This document shows, piece after piece, positions 11,270 through 21,780 of a DNA stretch of 64,000 nt (position 1 is its first letter; every line of letters starts with the position of its first letter). The notes beneath the pieces are model-generated. The model did no database searches. It was not told where the DNA came from and saw only the letters and a list, made by a program, of their open reading frames with translations. The stretch spans positions 14,359,376 to 14,423,375 of the forward strand of contig NC_052357.1 of NCBI RefSeq assembly GCF_009727055.1, read 5' to 3'. This stretch comes from Benincasa hispida (lineage: Eukaryota > Streptophyta > Magnoliopsida > Cucurbitales > Cucurbitaceae). A program made the position numbers and the translations under genes.

Positions 11270-14150
11270 GATAAAGCATTTCTTTTGGAAAAAATGGCAA
11301 TGATATTTGTTCAGAAATAAACAAAAATAATTTATATGTGCTATGGTAGTTAGCATCAAAATCACTCCATGGTGTTGAAATGTTCAACATTACAATAACT
11401 CAAAAGAAAAGACTAAAAGTTTCTCCAAAATAAAATTCTCATATTTGGCATCTAAGACTAGGTCACATAAATCTTAGTAAGATAGAGAGATTGGTCAAGA
11501 ATGGACTTCTAAAAGAGTTAAAAGAAAATTCTTTACCTGTTTGTGAATCTTTTTCTAGAAGGAAAAATGACAAAATTGCCTTTTATTAGAAAAGGTTATA
11601 GAGCCAAAGAGCCTTTAGAACTTGTACACTTAGACCTTTGTGGTCCGATGAATGTTAATGTAAGAGGAGGGTATGAATACTTCATCACTTTTACAGATGA
11701 CTATTCTAGATTTGGGTACGTTTACCTATTGCAACATAAGTCTAAGACACTTGAAACGTTCAAGGAATACAAGACTGAAGTTGAGAATTTATTTCTTAGA
11801 CAGATAAAAACACTTCGATCAAATTAAGGTGGAGAGTATATGGATATGACATTCTAAAACTATTTGATAGGATATGGAATCACTTCTTAACTTTCAGCAG
11901 CTGTTATACCTCAACAAAATGGTATATCAGAAAGAAGAAACAGAACCTTATTTGACATAGTTTGGTCGATGATGAGTTATGCTTCTCTGCTTAACTCATT
12001 CTAAGGTTATGCAGTAGAGACTGCAACCTATCTTTTCAACCAAGTTCCATCAAGAAGTGTTTCTGAAACACCTTTTGATTTATGGAGAGGTCGTAAAAGT
12101 AGTTTACGACATTTCAGGATTGGAGGTGTCTGGCCCATATGCTAATGGCTAATTCAAAGAAATTGGAACCACGTTCGAAGTTATGCTTATTTGTAGGCTA
12201 CTCAAAAGAAATGAGAGGCAGTTTCTTTTATGATGCAAAAGAGAGTAAAGTGTTTGTATTGACAAATGCTAATTTCTTGGAGGAAGACTAAATTAGGGAG
12301 CATAAACCAAAGAGCAAAATCATTTTAAATAAGATTTCCAATAAAACTATTGAAACTTCAACAAGAGTTGTTGGAGAACCTAGCACTTAAACAAGGGGTG
12401 TTGATGTTGCTTCATTTAGTCAAGTACATCCTTTTCAAAAGTTGAGGGAGCCTCGACGTAGTGAAAGGGTTATTGCCCAACCTACTCAAGAGTTGAGAGA
12501 GCCTTGATGCAAGGGATTACCCAACTTGCTCGCTATTTGGGTTTAACAGAAACTCAAGTCGTCATACCAGATGATGATGTCGAGGATCCATTGACCTATA
12601 ACCAGGCAGTGGATGATATAGACAAAGATAAATGGATTAAAGCCATGAATCTTTAGATGGATTCCGTTTACTTCAATCAAGCCTGGAATCTTGTAGATCA
12701 ACCTGATGGGGTAAAACTTATAGGTTGTAAATGGATTTACAAGAGAGAGAGGGGTGTAGATGGAAAGATGTACATTTGTAAGGCTAGACTGGTGGCAGAA
12801 AATTATACCCAAGCTAAAAGAGTGGATTATGATGAAACTTTCTCACCTGTTGTCATTTTAAAGTCTATTCATATGCTCTTGTCCATTACGACATATTATA
12901 ACTATGAAATATGGAAAATGGACATCAGAATGCCTTTTTAAATGGTAATTTTAATGAAAATATCTACATGAAACAATCAGAATGATTCATTGTCCAAGGT
13001 CAAGAGCAAAAAGTTTGCAAGCTTAACCGATCCATTTATGGAGTGAAGCAAACATCTCGATCTTGGAATATAAGATTTGATATAGCGATCAAATCATATG
13101 GCTGTGACCAGAATATTGATGAACCTTGTGTAAAAGAAAATCATCAATAGTTCAGTAGTTTTCATAGTATTATATGTGGATGATATTCTACTCATAGAGA
13201 ATGATGCACACTTTTTGACCGATGTTAAAAAATGGAATGTTTAATTCCAAATGAAAGATTTGGTTGAAGCACAATTTGTTCTAGGGATCCAAATCATTAA
13301 GGAACCGTAAGAACAAAATTGTTGGGCTTGTCTCAAGCATCGTATATCGACAAAATACTTGTCAGATATTCGATGCATAATTCTAAGAAGGGCTTATTAC
13401 CTTTTAAGCATGGAATAATTTTGTCTAAGGAACAGTGTCCTAAGACATCTCAAGAGGTTGAGGAGATGAGACAAATTCCCTATGCATCTACAATAGGTAG
13501 CCCCATGTATACTCATGTTGTTTACTAGCCCGGATATTTGCTATGCAGAGGGAATGGTTAGTAGATATCAATCCAATCTAGGATTTATCACTGGAGGACA
13601 GTTAAAACTATTCTAAAGTATCTTAGAAGAATGAGAAACTATATGCTTGTGTATGGTGCTAAGGATTTTATCCTTATATGATATACTGACTCTGATTTTC
13701 AGACTGATAAGGATAAGAATTCCAGGAAATCCACATAAGAATCAGTGTTCACTCTTAATGGAGGGGCTATAGTATGGCATGGCATCAAACAAGACTGTAT
13801 TGTTGACTCTACTATTGAGCCAGAGTATGTAGCTGCTTATGATGCTGCTAAAGAAGCTGACTAGCTCAGGAAGTTTTTTACATGCTTGGAAGTAGTTCCA
13901 AATATGTCAATGCCAATCACCTTATACTATGTTAATAGTGGTGTTGTGGCAAACTCCAAGGAGCCTCGGAGCCACAAGAGAGGAAAGCATATTGAGCGAA
14001 GTATAATCTCAAATAGGAGATTATACAACGAAGAGACATGATCGTCATAAAGATTATATCGGAGCACAATTTTGTTGATCTATTTATGAAGGCTCTCACG
14101 ACTAAGGTTTTAGAGAGTTACCTAGAGAGTTTGGGTCTACGGGATATGTG
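11270..14150 (+). pseudogene. Copia-1 pol pseudogene (integrase, reverse transcriptase, RNase H)
   Basis: The Copia domain order (integrase before reverse transcriptase) is clear. Near 11445 is the GAG-pre-integrase motif LWHLRLGHINLSK, then an integrase core with HLDLCGPM and TFTDDYSRFGYVYL; the next conserved aspartate region, LRSN, runs into a stop at 11827. Reverse transcriptase begins near 12590 with GCKWIYKRERG, KARLVAENYTQ and DETFSPVV. Its catalytic YVDD survives at 13173-13184. RNase H runs to about 14030, with EPEYVAAYDAAKEA and HKRGKHIE. More than ten in-frame stops and several frameshifts break it. The element could once reverse-transcribe and integrate, but this copy cannot encode a working polyprotein. 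Confidence 0.9.
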
Positions 14151-14248
14151 TCATCTTGTCTAGGGAAAATGGGAGTATTATGGGGTATAGAGTATGACCT
14201 AGATTATTGTATTGTACTTTATTTAATGTACACCCTACTTGCTTTAGG

Positions 14249-14261
14249 ACAAGTTGGAGAC
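14249..14261 (+). other. Copia-1 polypurine tract
   Basis: CAAGTTGGAGAC directly before the 3' LTR start TGTTGG matches the usual Copia context AAGTGGGAGAT-TGTTGG, with a T replacing one G. Confidence 0.7.
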
Positions 14262-15590
14262 TGTTGGATTTAATGTCCTAGATCTAGTAGATTTTGTAGT
14301 TTGTAATTTGTAAATAAAAATTATTTATTTAATAAAATAAGCAGTATTTTAGTCGACATTTAGAACGCATTAACTCAATCCAATAAACTAAGACTTAAGG
14401 CTATTTTATGTAGCTTAAACAGTATGTGGTAGACATATAACTGGATCATGTTCAAGTAATAACCTAAAAGGTCTTCAATATATGGATAAGATTAGATTCC
14501 TTATCCCGGTGACTCTGAAAATATGACCCACTTCATAAGTGTTACAAGAGTTGTAAGTGTTATCAACGATTTGATTCAAATCGTTCATGTAGAGACATGT
14601 GAGTTGGGGTATTCTGTGGAAAGAGTTTATATAAGACCGAACCGAGAAATGATTAATCTCTCTTTAAACACCGTTAACTGAAATACTAACATTTTATAAG
14701 ATGGCCATAGGTAACTCGATCTCAATCCCGAGTGAATTATGGACTCTTGTCTGTGAGGGAAATCCTTTGATTTGTATGGGTGAGAGTGGTCCGAGTTGCC
14801 GACTCAATAAGCCTACCATTTTGGGGATTTGTCCAAGTAGGGAGCTGGGAACATAACTACACAAGATAAAGTTCATTTCTTCCTGCTTTCATGAAAAGTA
14901 TAAAGTTCACTTCTTCCTGCTTTCATGAAAAGTAGATAAATTGCTCTCTTAAATGCTGACTCTGAGTCTTGAACAAGGGGCCCCTCCCTCTCATTGGCCA
15001 GAGAGAGATTTGTTTATGGCATAACCATAAACAGACTGTTCATTAAAGAATCAATGGGACATAAGGAGAAAGATGTAATAATAGGGATAAAACGGTAATT
15101 TTGCCCCAACTGTAGTTACGAGCAATTTGTGAAATATTGACTCATTGACGATTGGTTATATCCATGGACACAAAAATATATCTATAGTACGAAGAGTGCA
15201 GTTGTGGGTCTTTAGTGAAATGACCTACAATTAATGAATGTTGATTATATTAATTAAAGAGTTTGATTAATTTAATCTCGAATCAATGAGGCTTCTAATC
15301 TATAGGTCCATTAGGTCCCTATGCTAGCTCACTAAGGGTAAAATAAGGATCAATTAATTTTTGGAATAATTTAAATTGTTCAACTTATTTAGAGAATTTT
15401 ATATTAATAAGTATTAGTATTATGATTATAATTAAAATTATATAATATGAGAGTTTTATTTCAATAAGATTCGAATATTATGTTAATATGAATTGAATTC
15501 ATATTAAAACTATAGAGTAAAATTAATATAAATAAGATTCATATTAAAATTATAGGTTATGAGAGATGTGCATTTTTAATAATTTGAACA
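14262..15590 (+). repeat. Copia-1 3' LTR, truncated at its right end
   Basis: It starts TGTTGGATTTAATGTCC right after the polypurine tract. Its right part matches both pieces of the 5' LTR. It stops matching about 15585, before the sequence that leads to the LTR end at 6196. A 34-bp tandem duplication (ATAAAGTTCA...GAAAAGT) lies at 14866-14933. It preserves the empty site for composite copy A near 15290. Confidence 0.8.
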
Positions 15591-15599
15591 ATTTTTGTC

Positions 15600-16188
15600 A
15601 AGATCAAGTCTCACAACTATGCTAAGAGGGGAGAGCAATCAAACCTAAGCTAGACTACTTATACCTTAGCCACTAATCATCCTTCAAAATGACAATAATC
15701 AAGCTCCAAGATGATAAAAATGGTAAGAAATTAGTGTTCTCGGTAGATAGGAGAAGAAAACAAGTGAAAAAGTGGAAGAACAACGTGATAACCTCACAAA
15801 TTGGCCAATATTACATTATATAGCAAGTGTCGCAACATTGCAACACTGCACCTAGCATTGCAATCCTACGACAGACAACACGCGCGCCTTCGTCTGATGT
15901 TCGTTGCAATTCTATATAGCATTCCAACACTACCCTATCTTCACAAAAATGTAACACAATTGCTTTTTAGTGTTGCGCAATGCTTCGACTAGGGGCATAA
16001 TGGTAATTTCTCGGCTCTTTTTCCCTTGTGCAATTTAGCTCCCAACTTGGTCATTTTATCGTCTTTTTGCACTGAACGCTTCATTCAACCTCTTGTACAC
16101 CCGAGACCTATAAAAACATCAATTAAACTCATTAAATAGCATAACGATCCTGAATTAAGGAAAGGGAGATAGCATATTTTAGGTGTTA
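15600..16188 (-). repeat. LTR-like debris, minus orientation
   Basis: Reading on the minus strand from 16188 it starts TGATAACACC and contains GTTGCAAT/GTTGCAAC motifs like those inside the solo LTRs at 9638 and 36825. No CA end or target duplication was found. Confidence 0.35.
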
Positions 16189-16214
16189 TCACCTCCTAAA
16201 GAACATTTATCGTA

Positions 16215-16690
16215 GATACAGAACACCAAGAGACCTAATTAGTGAAGGAACTCACTTCATCAACTGAACTATGGCAAGTCTACTACAAAAATAAAATGTG
16301 AAGCACCAAATTGACACAAATATCATCCACAGAGCAACGACCTACTGAGTTGTCAAACCAGAAGACAGAGAGTATTCTCGAGAAGACAATAAATCCTTCA
16401 AGGAAAGACTGGTCGTTGAGGCTAGATGAGGCACTGAGGGCTCACCGAACCACCTTCAAAGCTCTGCTGGAAATGTCACCATATCGGTTCATATTTAGTA
16501 AAGCGTGCCACCTACCATTGGAATTATAGTATAAAGCATATTGGATGATTAAAAAGCTAAATCTGAATATGAGACGAGCTAAAGACAAAAGAATATTGCG
16601 GTTGGATAAACTCAAAGAGCTCTACTATCACACCTATGAGAATGCAAAACTGAGTAAAGAGAAAATGAAGAGGTACCAATCAAAGGATTA
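16215..16690 (+). pseudogene. Ty3/Gypsy integrase pseudogene fragment
   Basis: The translated pieces match the C-terminal half of plant Gypsy integrases. A degenerate GTHFIN-like start near 16250 is followed by an NVKHQIDTN-like segment. The open stretch 16311-16529 then contains ILEKTINPSRKDWSL, LDEALRAHRTTFKA, MSPYRFIFSKACHLPLEL. Further on, LDKLKELYYHTYENA lies near 16600-16650. In this family the segment covers the end of the catalytic core and the following GPY/F-type region. There is a stop after LPLEL and frame changes on both sides. No reverse transcriptase or other Gypsy domain is nearby, so this is an isolated fragment. It is the only Gypsy protein trace in the window. Confidence 0.8.
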
Positions 16691-17471
16691 GATCATCTAA
16701 GTTCGGTTAGGGGTAGTAGATGCTGCTATTTAATTCTAGCCTGGGGCTATTTCCTGGAAAACTTAAATCGAGATGGTTGGGGCTGTTCATAAACCACAAG
16801 ATTTACTTGCATGGTGCGATGGAACTAAGGATAAAATAACATCTTTAAAGTCAACCAGATAGAGAGTAAAAGCTTACTAGGCTGATATGGTGGATAAAGG
16901 GAAAGCCTCAATTTCCCTGATTGAGTTAGAGTAACTATGGACACCTAGTGTAAAGTTGAAAGGGATCGAATTCCTACAGAAGCGTGGGATCACCTTACAT
17001 TTCGAAATTCAATTTTATAGAAACAAAATATAACAGTCTAAACATGAAGAATAGAGGATAAACATCAAAATTAGTATGCTATAAAAGAAGAAGGACCTCA
17101 CCTTTTTTGAATCACAATCTTCTCGTAAATACCTCTCACTTGTCTAACGAACACCTTTTCAACGATCAAGGACACTACCGTAAGAATAACCTATTCCAAG
17201 GGTTAGATGTGTGGTCTCTAACACTTGGTGGAGGAAAAGATAGAGAGAATCGGTTGAGAGAGTAGAGAGGAATTTGGTGAAGGCTAGGGTTCTTTTCTCA
17301 CAAAATGAATCCCTTGCCCTAAATGAGCTATAAAAATATATTTATATGGAGAAGAGTTAACCCTTTCTCTATGTATTTTCTTTTCCACCCTTTTAAGCTA
17401 ATTATTTAAATAATTGGCATAAAAATTAATAACCTATGGTCGTAAGTCAACTGTCATGTTTGGAGCGTCTA
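16691..17471. other. Unassigned sequence with LTR-like features before the NLR remnant
   Basis: No protein match is recognised. The stretch from about 16970 to 17400 has the look of a minus-oriented Copia LTR end (an AGAAGCGTGGGATC start and a GAGAGAGTAGAGAGG leader-like block), but no copy in the window confirms this. It abuts the broken 5' end of the NLR fragment and may be what truncated it. Confidence 0.3.
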
Positions 17472-18791
17472 AACTTTAGAAGATATTAAGGATATGGAAT
17501 GTCTACCGGATGAATTTGAACAAAACCTACTTTCATCATCAGTGTCCTCGCCTATTCCCCTCAAATACCTGGATCTATATAAATGCCCCAATCTCATGAG
17601 TTTACCGGAATGGATTGGCATCCTCACTTCCCTTGAAACGCTACATATTGAGAAATGTCCAAAATTAAAATCACTACCAGTGGGAATGCAACAACTCAAA
17701 TCTTTGAAAGAACTTCACATAGAGGACTGCCCAGAATTACAAGAAAGATGCAACGAGGGAGGAGAGGATTGGCCTATGATTTCACACGTCCCCAATATAA
17801 ATGTCACAAACAGTGTCACACCAGAGTTTTCTTCAGGTCTTTTCCTTTTTTTTTTGGTTGAATTACAATTCTATATATTTCAGATGGTTTGTGGGTGGTT
17901 TTGTTTAGTCTTTATGATCGTATAGTTACCTATATAGCTAATTATATATTTACTGTTTTATTTTGCCTAGATGAAGAACATGGAGAAATAGCAAAAAGCG
18001 ACATAAAGAGGAAAATGAAAGGTTGCATAACCAATATACGTTCCTTCTTTCATACTCGTAGGTATGAACATTCTGAATCCCAAAACTACTCTCTTTAGAT
18101 TTTTGAATGCTTTCTATTTATTCATTTATTTTACTATTATTATTATATATTGCTTTTTAATTTAGTTTATATGCTTTTTTATATATGAATTGAATTTCTT
18201 GTTTAGGTTTGATCCAACTTAAATATTGTATCTTTTTAATTTCTAACCTTTGAAACTAAATTAATTATGTTCTTAAACTTTTGATTATTAACCATTTTCT
18301 TACAATCAAGTTTAATTTGTAAGGGATAGTTGCATATATAGTAATTAGATCCAAAATATTAACCGATGTAGCACAATACAAAAGAATTTGCAAATATAAC
18401 AAAATTTAGATCTAATCCTAGAAATCTATTATTGATAGACTATTTCGCTGATAGGAGTTTATCTAATCACTAATAGAATTATATCAACGATATAGATTTT
18501 ACTATATTTGCACTTCTTTAAAAATGTTGTTATATACATAATTATTAGTCCTAAAAGTTCTATCAAGATATTGATGGAATTCATTCTTCGGAGTCCTTTA
18601 TTAAATCAATAACCCTTTTGTTACCACTAAGTCAACTCAGGATTGTTTATCCGAAAAAAAATATGTTAGTCAGTATTAACATAAACTGTATTTTTCTCTT
18701 TATCTGAAATTTAACAGAAGAGCTGCTTAGAGTTTGTGCTGAAATTTTGAGACTACATAGACTGCGCAGTGAGATGGACATGACCACATGA
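17472..18791 (+). pseudogene. 5'-truncated NLR gene: C-terminal LRR and two short exons
   Basis: Exon 1 (17472-17836) encodes LRRs closely related to the end of the intact NLR: NLMSLPEWIGILTSLETLHI here versus NLRSLPEWIGCLVSLHLLYI there, and both then have GGEDWP and ISHVP. Nothing upstream encodes the coiled coil, NB-ARC or first LRRs, so about 90% of the protein is gone. A donor follows TTCTTCAG at 17836. The acceptor TTTGCCTAG (17970) leads to exon 2, which encodes DEEHGEIAKSDIKRKMKG. A donor at 18058 and acceptor at 18717 keep the frame open into exon 3 (QELLRVCAEILRLHRLR) to a TGA at 18789-18791. The splicing is my inference; one alternative donor (18062) gives an immediate stop. The remnant cannot make a functional receptor but keeps C-terminal exons that the intact gene seems to lack. 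Confidence 0.7.
18322..18552. mobile_element. Small GATAG MITE in the second intron of the NLR remnant
   Basis: It starts AGGGATAGTTGCATATATAG and ends ATAATTATTAGTCCT, whose reverse complement begins AGGACTAATAATTATG. Internally it has ATTTGCAAATATAACAAAAT, then ATTGATAGAC, GCTGATAGGAG and ACTATATTTGC. The termini resemble those of the composite elements. Confidence 0.6.
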
Positions 18792-19487
18792 CTCCACATT
18801 CTATAAGGCAAGTCTAATTTTCATACTATAAAGTTTATAACGTGTAATGAATTTTGAATTGGTGCATGCCAAAAATTTGTCCTCAAACAGCCTTAATTAA
18901 GAATAAATATGCCATACTGTAGGGTGCATGCTGAATCTTTTCTTTTGGCTGGAGAAGTGTGATGATATTGGCACTTTGGATGATAGTCATTGAAGAGCAA
19001 CAACATCTACATCTAAAAACAGGTGCTCATTTCAGTGACTGACTAGCGATATAATGAACTCGAATTTCAACTCCGATATAGTTGTAGTCTTGTAGATGAT
19101 ATATATTGTCAAATGAAATAAAATATCTGTATTAGAATGAGTTTATAACTCACTTCCTTGAAGGTTCCTGAGCAAGTTCACATGTACTTGGATTTTGTAT
19201 TATCTTTATACTTCTAACGCATATTTCCTTTACTTTACTTCTTGTATAGCATCATTTCAAGCACTTCCTGTTATAATACTGAGGCATTTTCCATAGATTT
19301 ACATTGTTTTTTTGGACAGTTTGGAACTTTTGTGCTTCTTTTTACTAATTTCACTCGTATTATCATGTAGGATATTAATATCTTAAGAGGTGGCTACACT
19401 AGTACGAGACATTGAGTCATGTATACAATCCTATGAGTCTTTTATATTTGTGAAAAATAAAATGGACAACAATCAGTAAACATAGTG
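18792..19487. other. Downstream of the NLR remnant, no gene
   Basis: AT-rich sequence that could be a former 3' untranslated region. No repeat or protein family was recognised. Confidence 0.4.
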
Positions 19488-19961
19488 TGTTATGGATGTA
19501 GCTGCCCCTCGGCTTTTTCAAGTGGTGAAGCTGAGTGATCATTTACCAGCTAAGGAAATGAATAGCAGAAAATCTGTTAATTGTGGCAACTTGTGTGGGA
19601 CCATTACAGCACGTGCGAGGCAAAACAGAAGAAAGAGAGATTTGTACATTCATAGTGTTGGGAATTCAGGTGATTGAAGGAGAGGAAAAACACAGAACAT
19701 GGAAGTGTGTGAGTGGAAATTCTTTGTATAAATTCATTCTCTCTATAAGGATTAATGAACAAGAAGAGTGCTGTTACCAAGTGGATGTAGGGCTAACTAG
19801 CTGAACCACAATATATCTTTGTGTTACTTTTCTCTTCTCTTCTCTCCTTTAGTATTGTTTCTGATCGTTCAACCTCTTTCATTTGTCTTTCTTGTTTAAT
19901 TGTCATTGTTGCTTGCCCAAAGTACCTTAGAGTGTTACTTTGTTAAGAGGCATAATTTGCA
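19488..19961 (+). repeat. Short LTR (possible small Copia or TRIM-type element)
   Basis: The end is the better defined side: TTTGCA at 19961, then 8 bp, then the primer-binding-like TGGTATAAGAGCC. An internal GTGGATGTAGGGC followed by CTGAACCAC is a configuration common near the U5 end of plant Copia LTRs. The start TGTTATGGATG is a guess. No matching second LTR or coding domain was found. Confidence 0.4.
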
Positions 19962-19969
19962 TAAAAAAT

Positions 19970-19982
19970 TGGTATAAGAGCC
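19970..19982 (+). other. Primer-binding-site-like sequence
   Basis: TGGTATAAGAGCC differs by one base from TGGTATCAGAGCC, complementary to initiator methionyl-tRNA, and follows the LTR-like end at 19961. Confidence 0.5.
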
Positions 19983-20527
19983 ATAATTCATGCAAACAAT
20001 AGGGAACGGGACCGTTAACTTGTAGAGAAAAGAAACTGTAGGCAATTCTAGGCTATCTGGTTTGGAATGATAAATTGCCAAATGAAATGGTGGATTATCT
20101 GCAATCCAAAACAATGAAAAGATGCTGGAAATTGAAAGAGTATGAAGAATAATTCTTAAATCAGGAAATCAGGGGAGTGTATTTCTGCCTTCCTTTGCTG
20201 CTATAGAATCCAGAATCTATCTATTTCTCTTTATTTTTTTTGTACCATTTGGGCTAGAAGAAATCTATATCGAACAATTCAGCTAGTTTGTTTGACAACT
20301 TAGATCAAGTTGAACTGACAATTTGGGATCTGTGTTGGCAGTTTAGCATCAAATTTTCTACCTCTCTTACCAACTTTGATCCTTGTTATGGGTGATTTTG
20401 GACCAAAAAACATAAAAAATATTTGGACAAAACATGGCCAACATGTTGTCACGTGAAGGGCAGTTAGGTGCATTTTCTCTTGGCCAAAATTTGGCATCAA
20501 CGATCTTTAGTATATATATATATATAT

Positions 20528-20628
20528 TTACATATAGTACAACAAATGTGCGGGTAGAGATTGAACCTTCGACCTCGAGGGAGGACAGTCATACCAATTA
20601 TCATTGAGCTAAGTTCACTTTGACATCA
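20528..20628 (-). mobile_element. tRNA-derived SINE fragment, minus strand
   Basis: On the minus strand an A box (TTAGCTCAATGATAATTGG) is followed 30-40 bp later by a B box (GAAGGTTCAATCTC) and then CTACCCGCACATTTG. This is a tRNA-derived SINE head. No acceptor-stem pairing supports a real tRNA gene. Confidence 0.5.
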
Positions 20629-20789
20629 TAAGTTGGATAATTGTTATTTTATCTTGTAACTATTCGAGCCAACTTTTGCTTGTCAAAGATTAATCTCACT
20701 CACCTATTTTTAAAATAACAATATAATAGGAAAAAAATCACAACTAAATTAGAAATGAATATTTAGCGATAATCATAATGTAAATCTTC

Positions 20790-20992
20790 CTAAATTGGTT
20801 TGGTGGTAAATAGGAGGCATGATCTCGATAAAGGATGAAGAGGTTATGGGTTCAATATATGGTGCTATCTATACATAGGATTTAATATCATATGGATTTC
20901 TTTGACACCCAAATATTATAAGGTCAGGTGGGTTGTCCCATGAAACTAGTTGGGGTGCGTGTAAGTTGACCCAAACACTCATGAATATCAAA
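20790..20992 (+). mobile_element. Au-type SINE
   Basis: It contains the hallmark blocks of the plant Au SINE: a tRNA-like head (GGTTTGGTGG and a B-box GGGTTCAATA), then GATTTCTTTGACACCCAAAT, GGTCAGGTGGGTTGTCCC, GGGGTGCGTGTAAG and CCCAAACACTCATGAATATC. The family assignment is by memory of its consensus. It is nearly full length with modest divergence. Confidence 0.8.
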
Positions 20993-21002
20993 AAGATCAT
21001 TC

Positions 21003-21347
21003 AAAGGTTAAAAGTCACCTTTTGTCCCTTAACTTTCATAGAAGTAACGATTTAGTTTATGAACTTTGGTTTATAACAATTTATTTCTTATACTTTAAAT
21101 TTTGTAACAATTTAGCTCCTGAATTTTGCTATGTAACAATTTAGTCATTACAATTTAAAATTTGTAAGAATTTAGTCCTTATTGTAGAAATTAATGATAA
21201 GATTTAATAAGATTTCATGTATAAATAAACCGTTACATACTAAAATTCAAGGACCAAATCATTACAAAATTGAAAGTACAAAGACTAATCAAGGACTAAA
21301 TTGTTACTCTCAAAAAAGTTTATGGACAAAAGTGATTTTTAACCTTT
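21003..21347. mobile_element. MITE with AAAGGTTAAAA terminal inverted repeats
   Basis: The ends are inverted: AAAGGTTAAAAGTCACCTTT at the left and the reverse complement of AAAGGTTAAAAATCACTTTT at the right. Inside, GTAACAATTTAGT-type sub-repeats recur four times or more. There is no coding capacity and no clear target duplication. Confidence 0.65.
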
Positions 21348-21432
21348 AAAATAAAAAGCTTGAAACTTGGTTGTGCCTCAAAAGATAAGGAGGAGAATTG
21401 GAAAAAAATACATAATAATAATGATAACAATA

Positions 21433-21780
21433 AATAGGTTAAAATTATAATTTAGTCTCTATACTTTGAAGTTTGTTCAATTTGAGTCCTTATAATTGTC
21501 CAAGTTTAGTCTTACTTTCGATAAATTTTAAATTTAGTCCTTACGACTAGTTTATTATCGATTTTTCTTAAATTTTTGTTATCTATTAGCATTTTTACCT
21601 TAAATTTTGAATACATGTTTATATATTGTATTTTCTTGCTGACAATTATTATTATTATTATTTAACTAATTTGGATAAAAATTAACTTTGAATAATTAAA
21701 TTTAAAATTTATTAAAATTATTGAGACTAAATTTGAAAATTTATAAAAATAAAATTTGAACAAACTTATTTTAACCTATT
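21433..21780. mobile_element. MITE with AATAGGTTAAAAT terminal inverted repeats
   Basis: The left end AATAGGTTAAAATTATAA and right end TATTTTAACCTATT are inverted copies, with GTTTGTTCAA and TTGAACAAAC paired further in. It resembles its neighbour at 21003-21347 in size and general style (TTTAGTCC sub-repeats), but the termini differ. Confidence 0.6.

Larger units (their letters stand above)
2822..15590 (+). mobile_element. Copia-1: nested, decayed Ty1/Copia LTR retrotransposon
   Basis: The order of parts is that of Copia elements: 5' LTR (in two pieces, 2822-3024 and 5347-6196), primer-binding site, leader, gag with zinc knuckle, integrase, reverse transcriptase, RNase H, polypurine tract, and 3' LTR from 14262. 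The 5' LTR pieces match 15090-15580 of the 3' LTR closely; for example both carry an ATTAATGAATGTTGATTATA block followed by GCTAGCTCACTAAGG. The 5' LTR lacks its first 800 or so bases and the 3' LTR lacks its last 350 or so. Later insertions are a composite element in the 5' LTR, LTR pieces in the leader and a solo LTR in gag. Stops and frameshifts throughout pol show it is long dead. Confidence 0.85.

Noticed and set aside
15801..15992. 63-codon frame in the 15.6-16.2 kb segment
   Set aside because: It lies in LTR-like debris with GTTGCAA motifs and has no recognisable domain.
19492..19677. 61-codon open frame MDVAAPRLF as a gene
   Set aside because: It overlaps the LTR-like segment ending at 19961, overlaps another frame, and has no domain.
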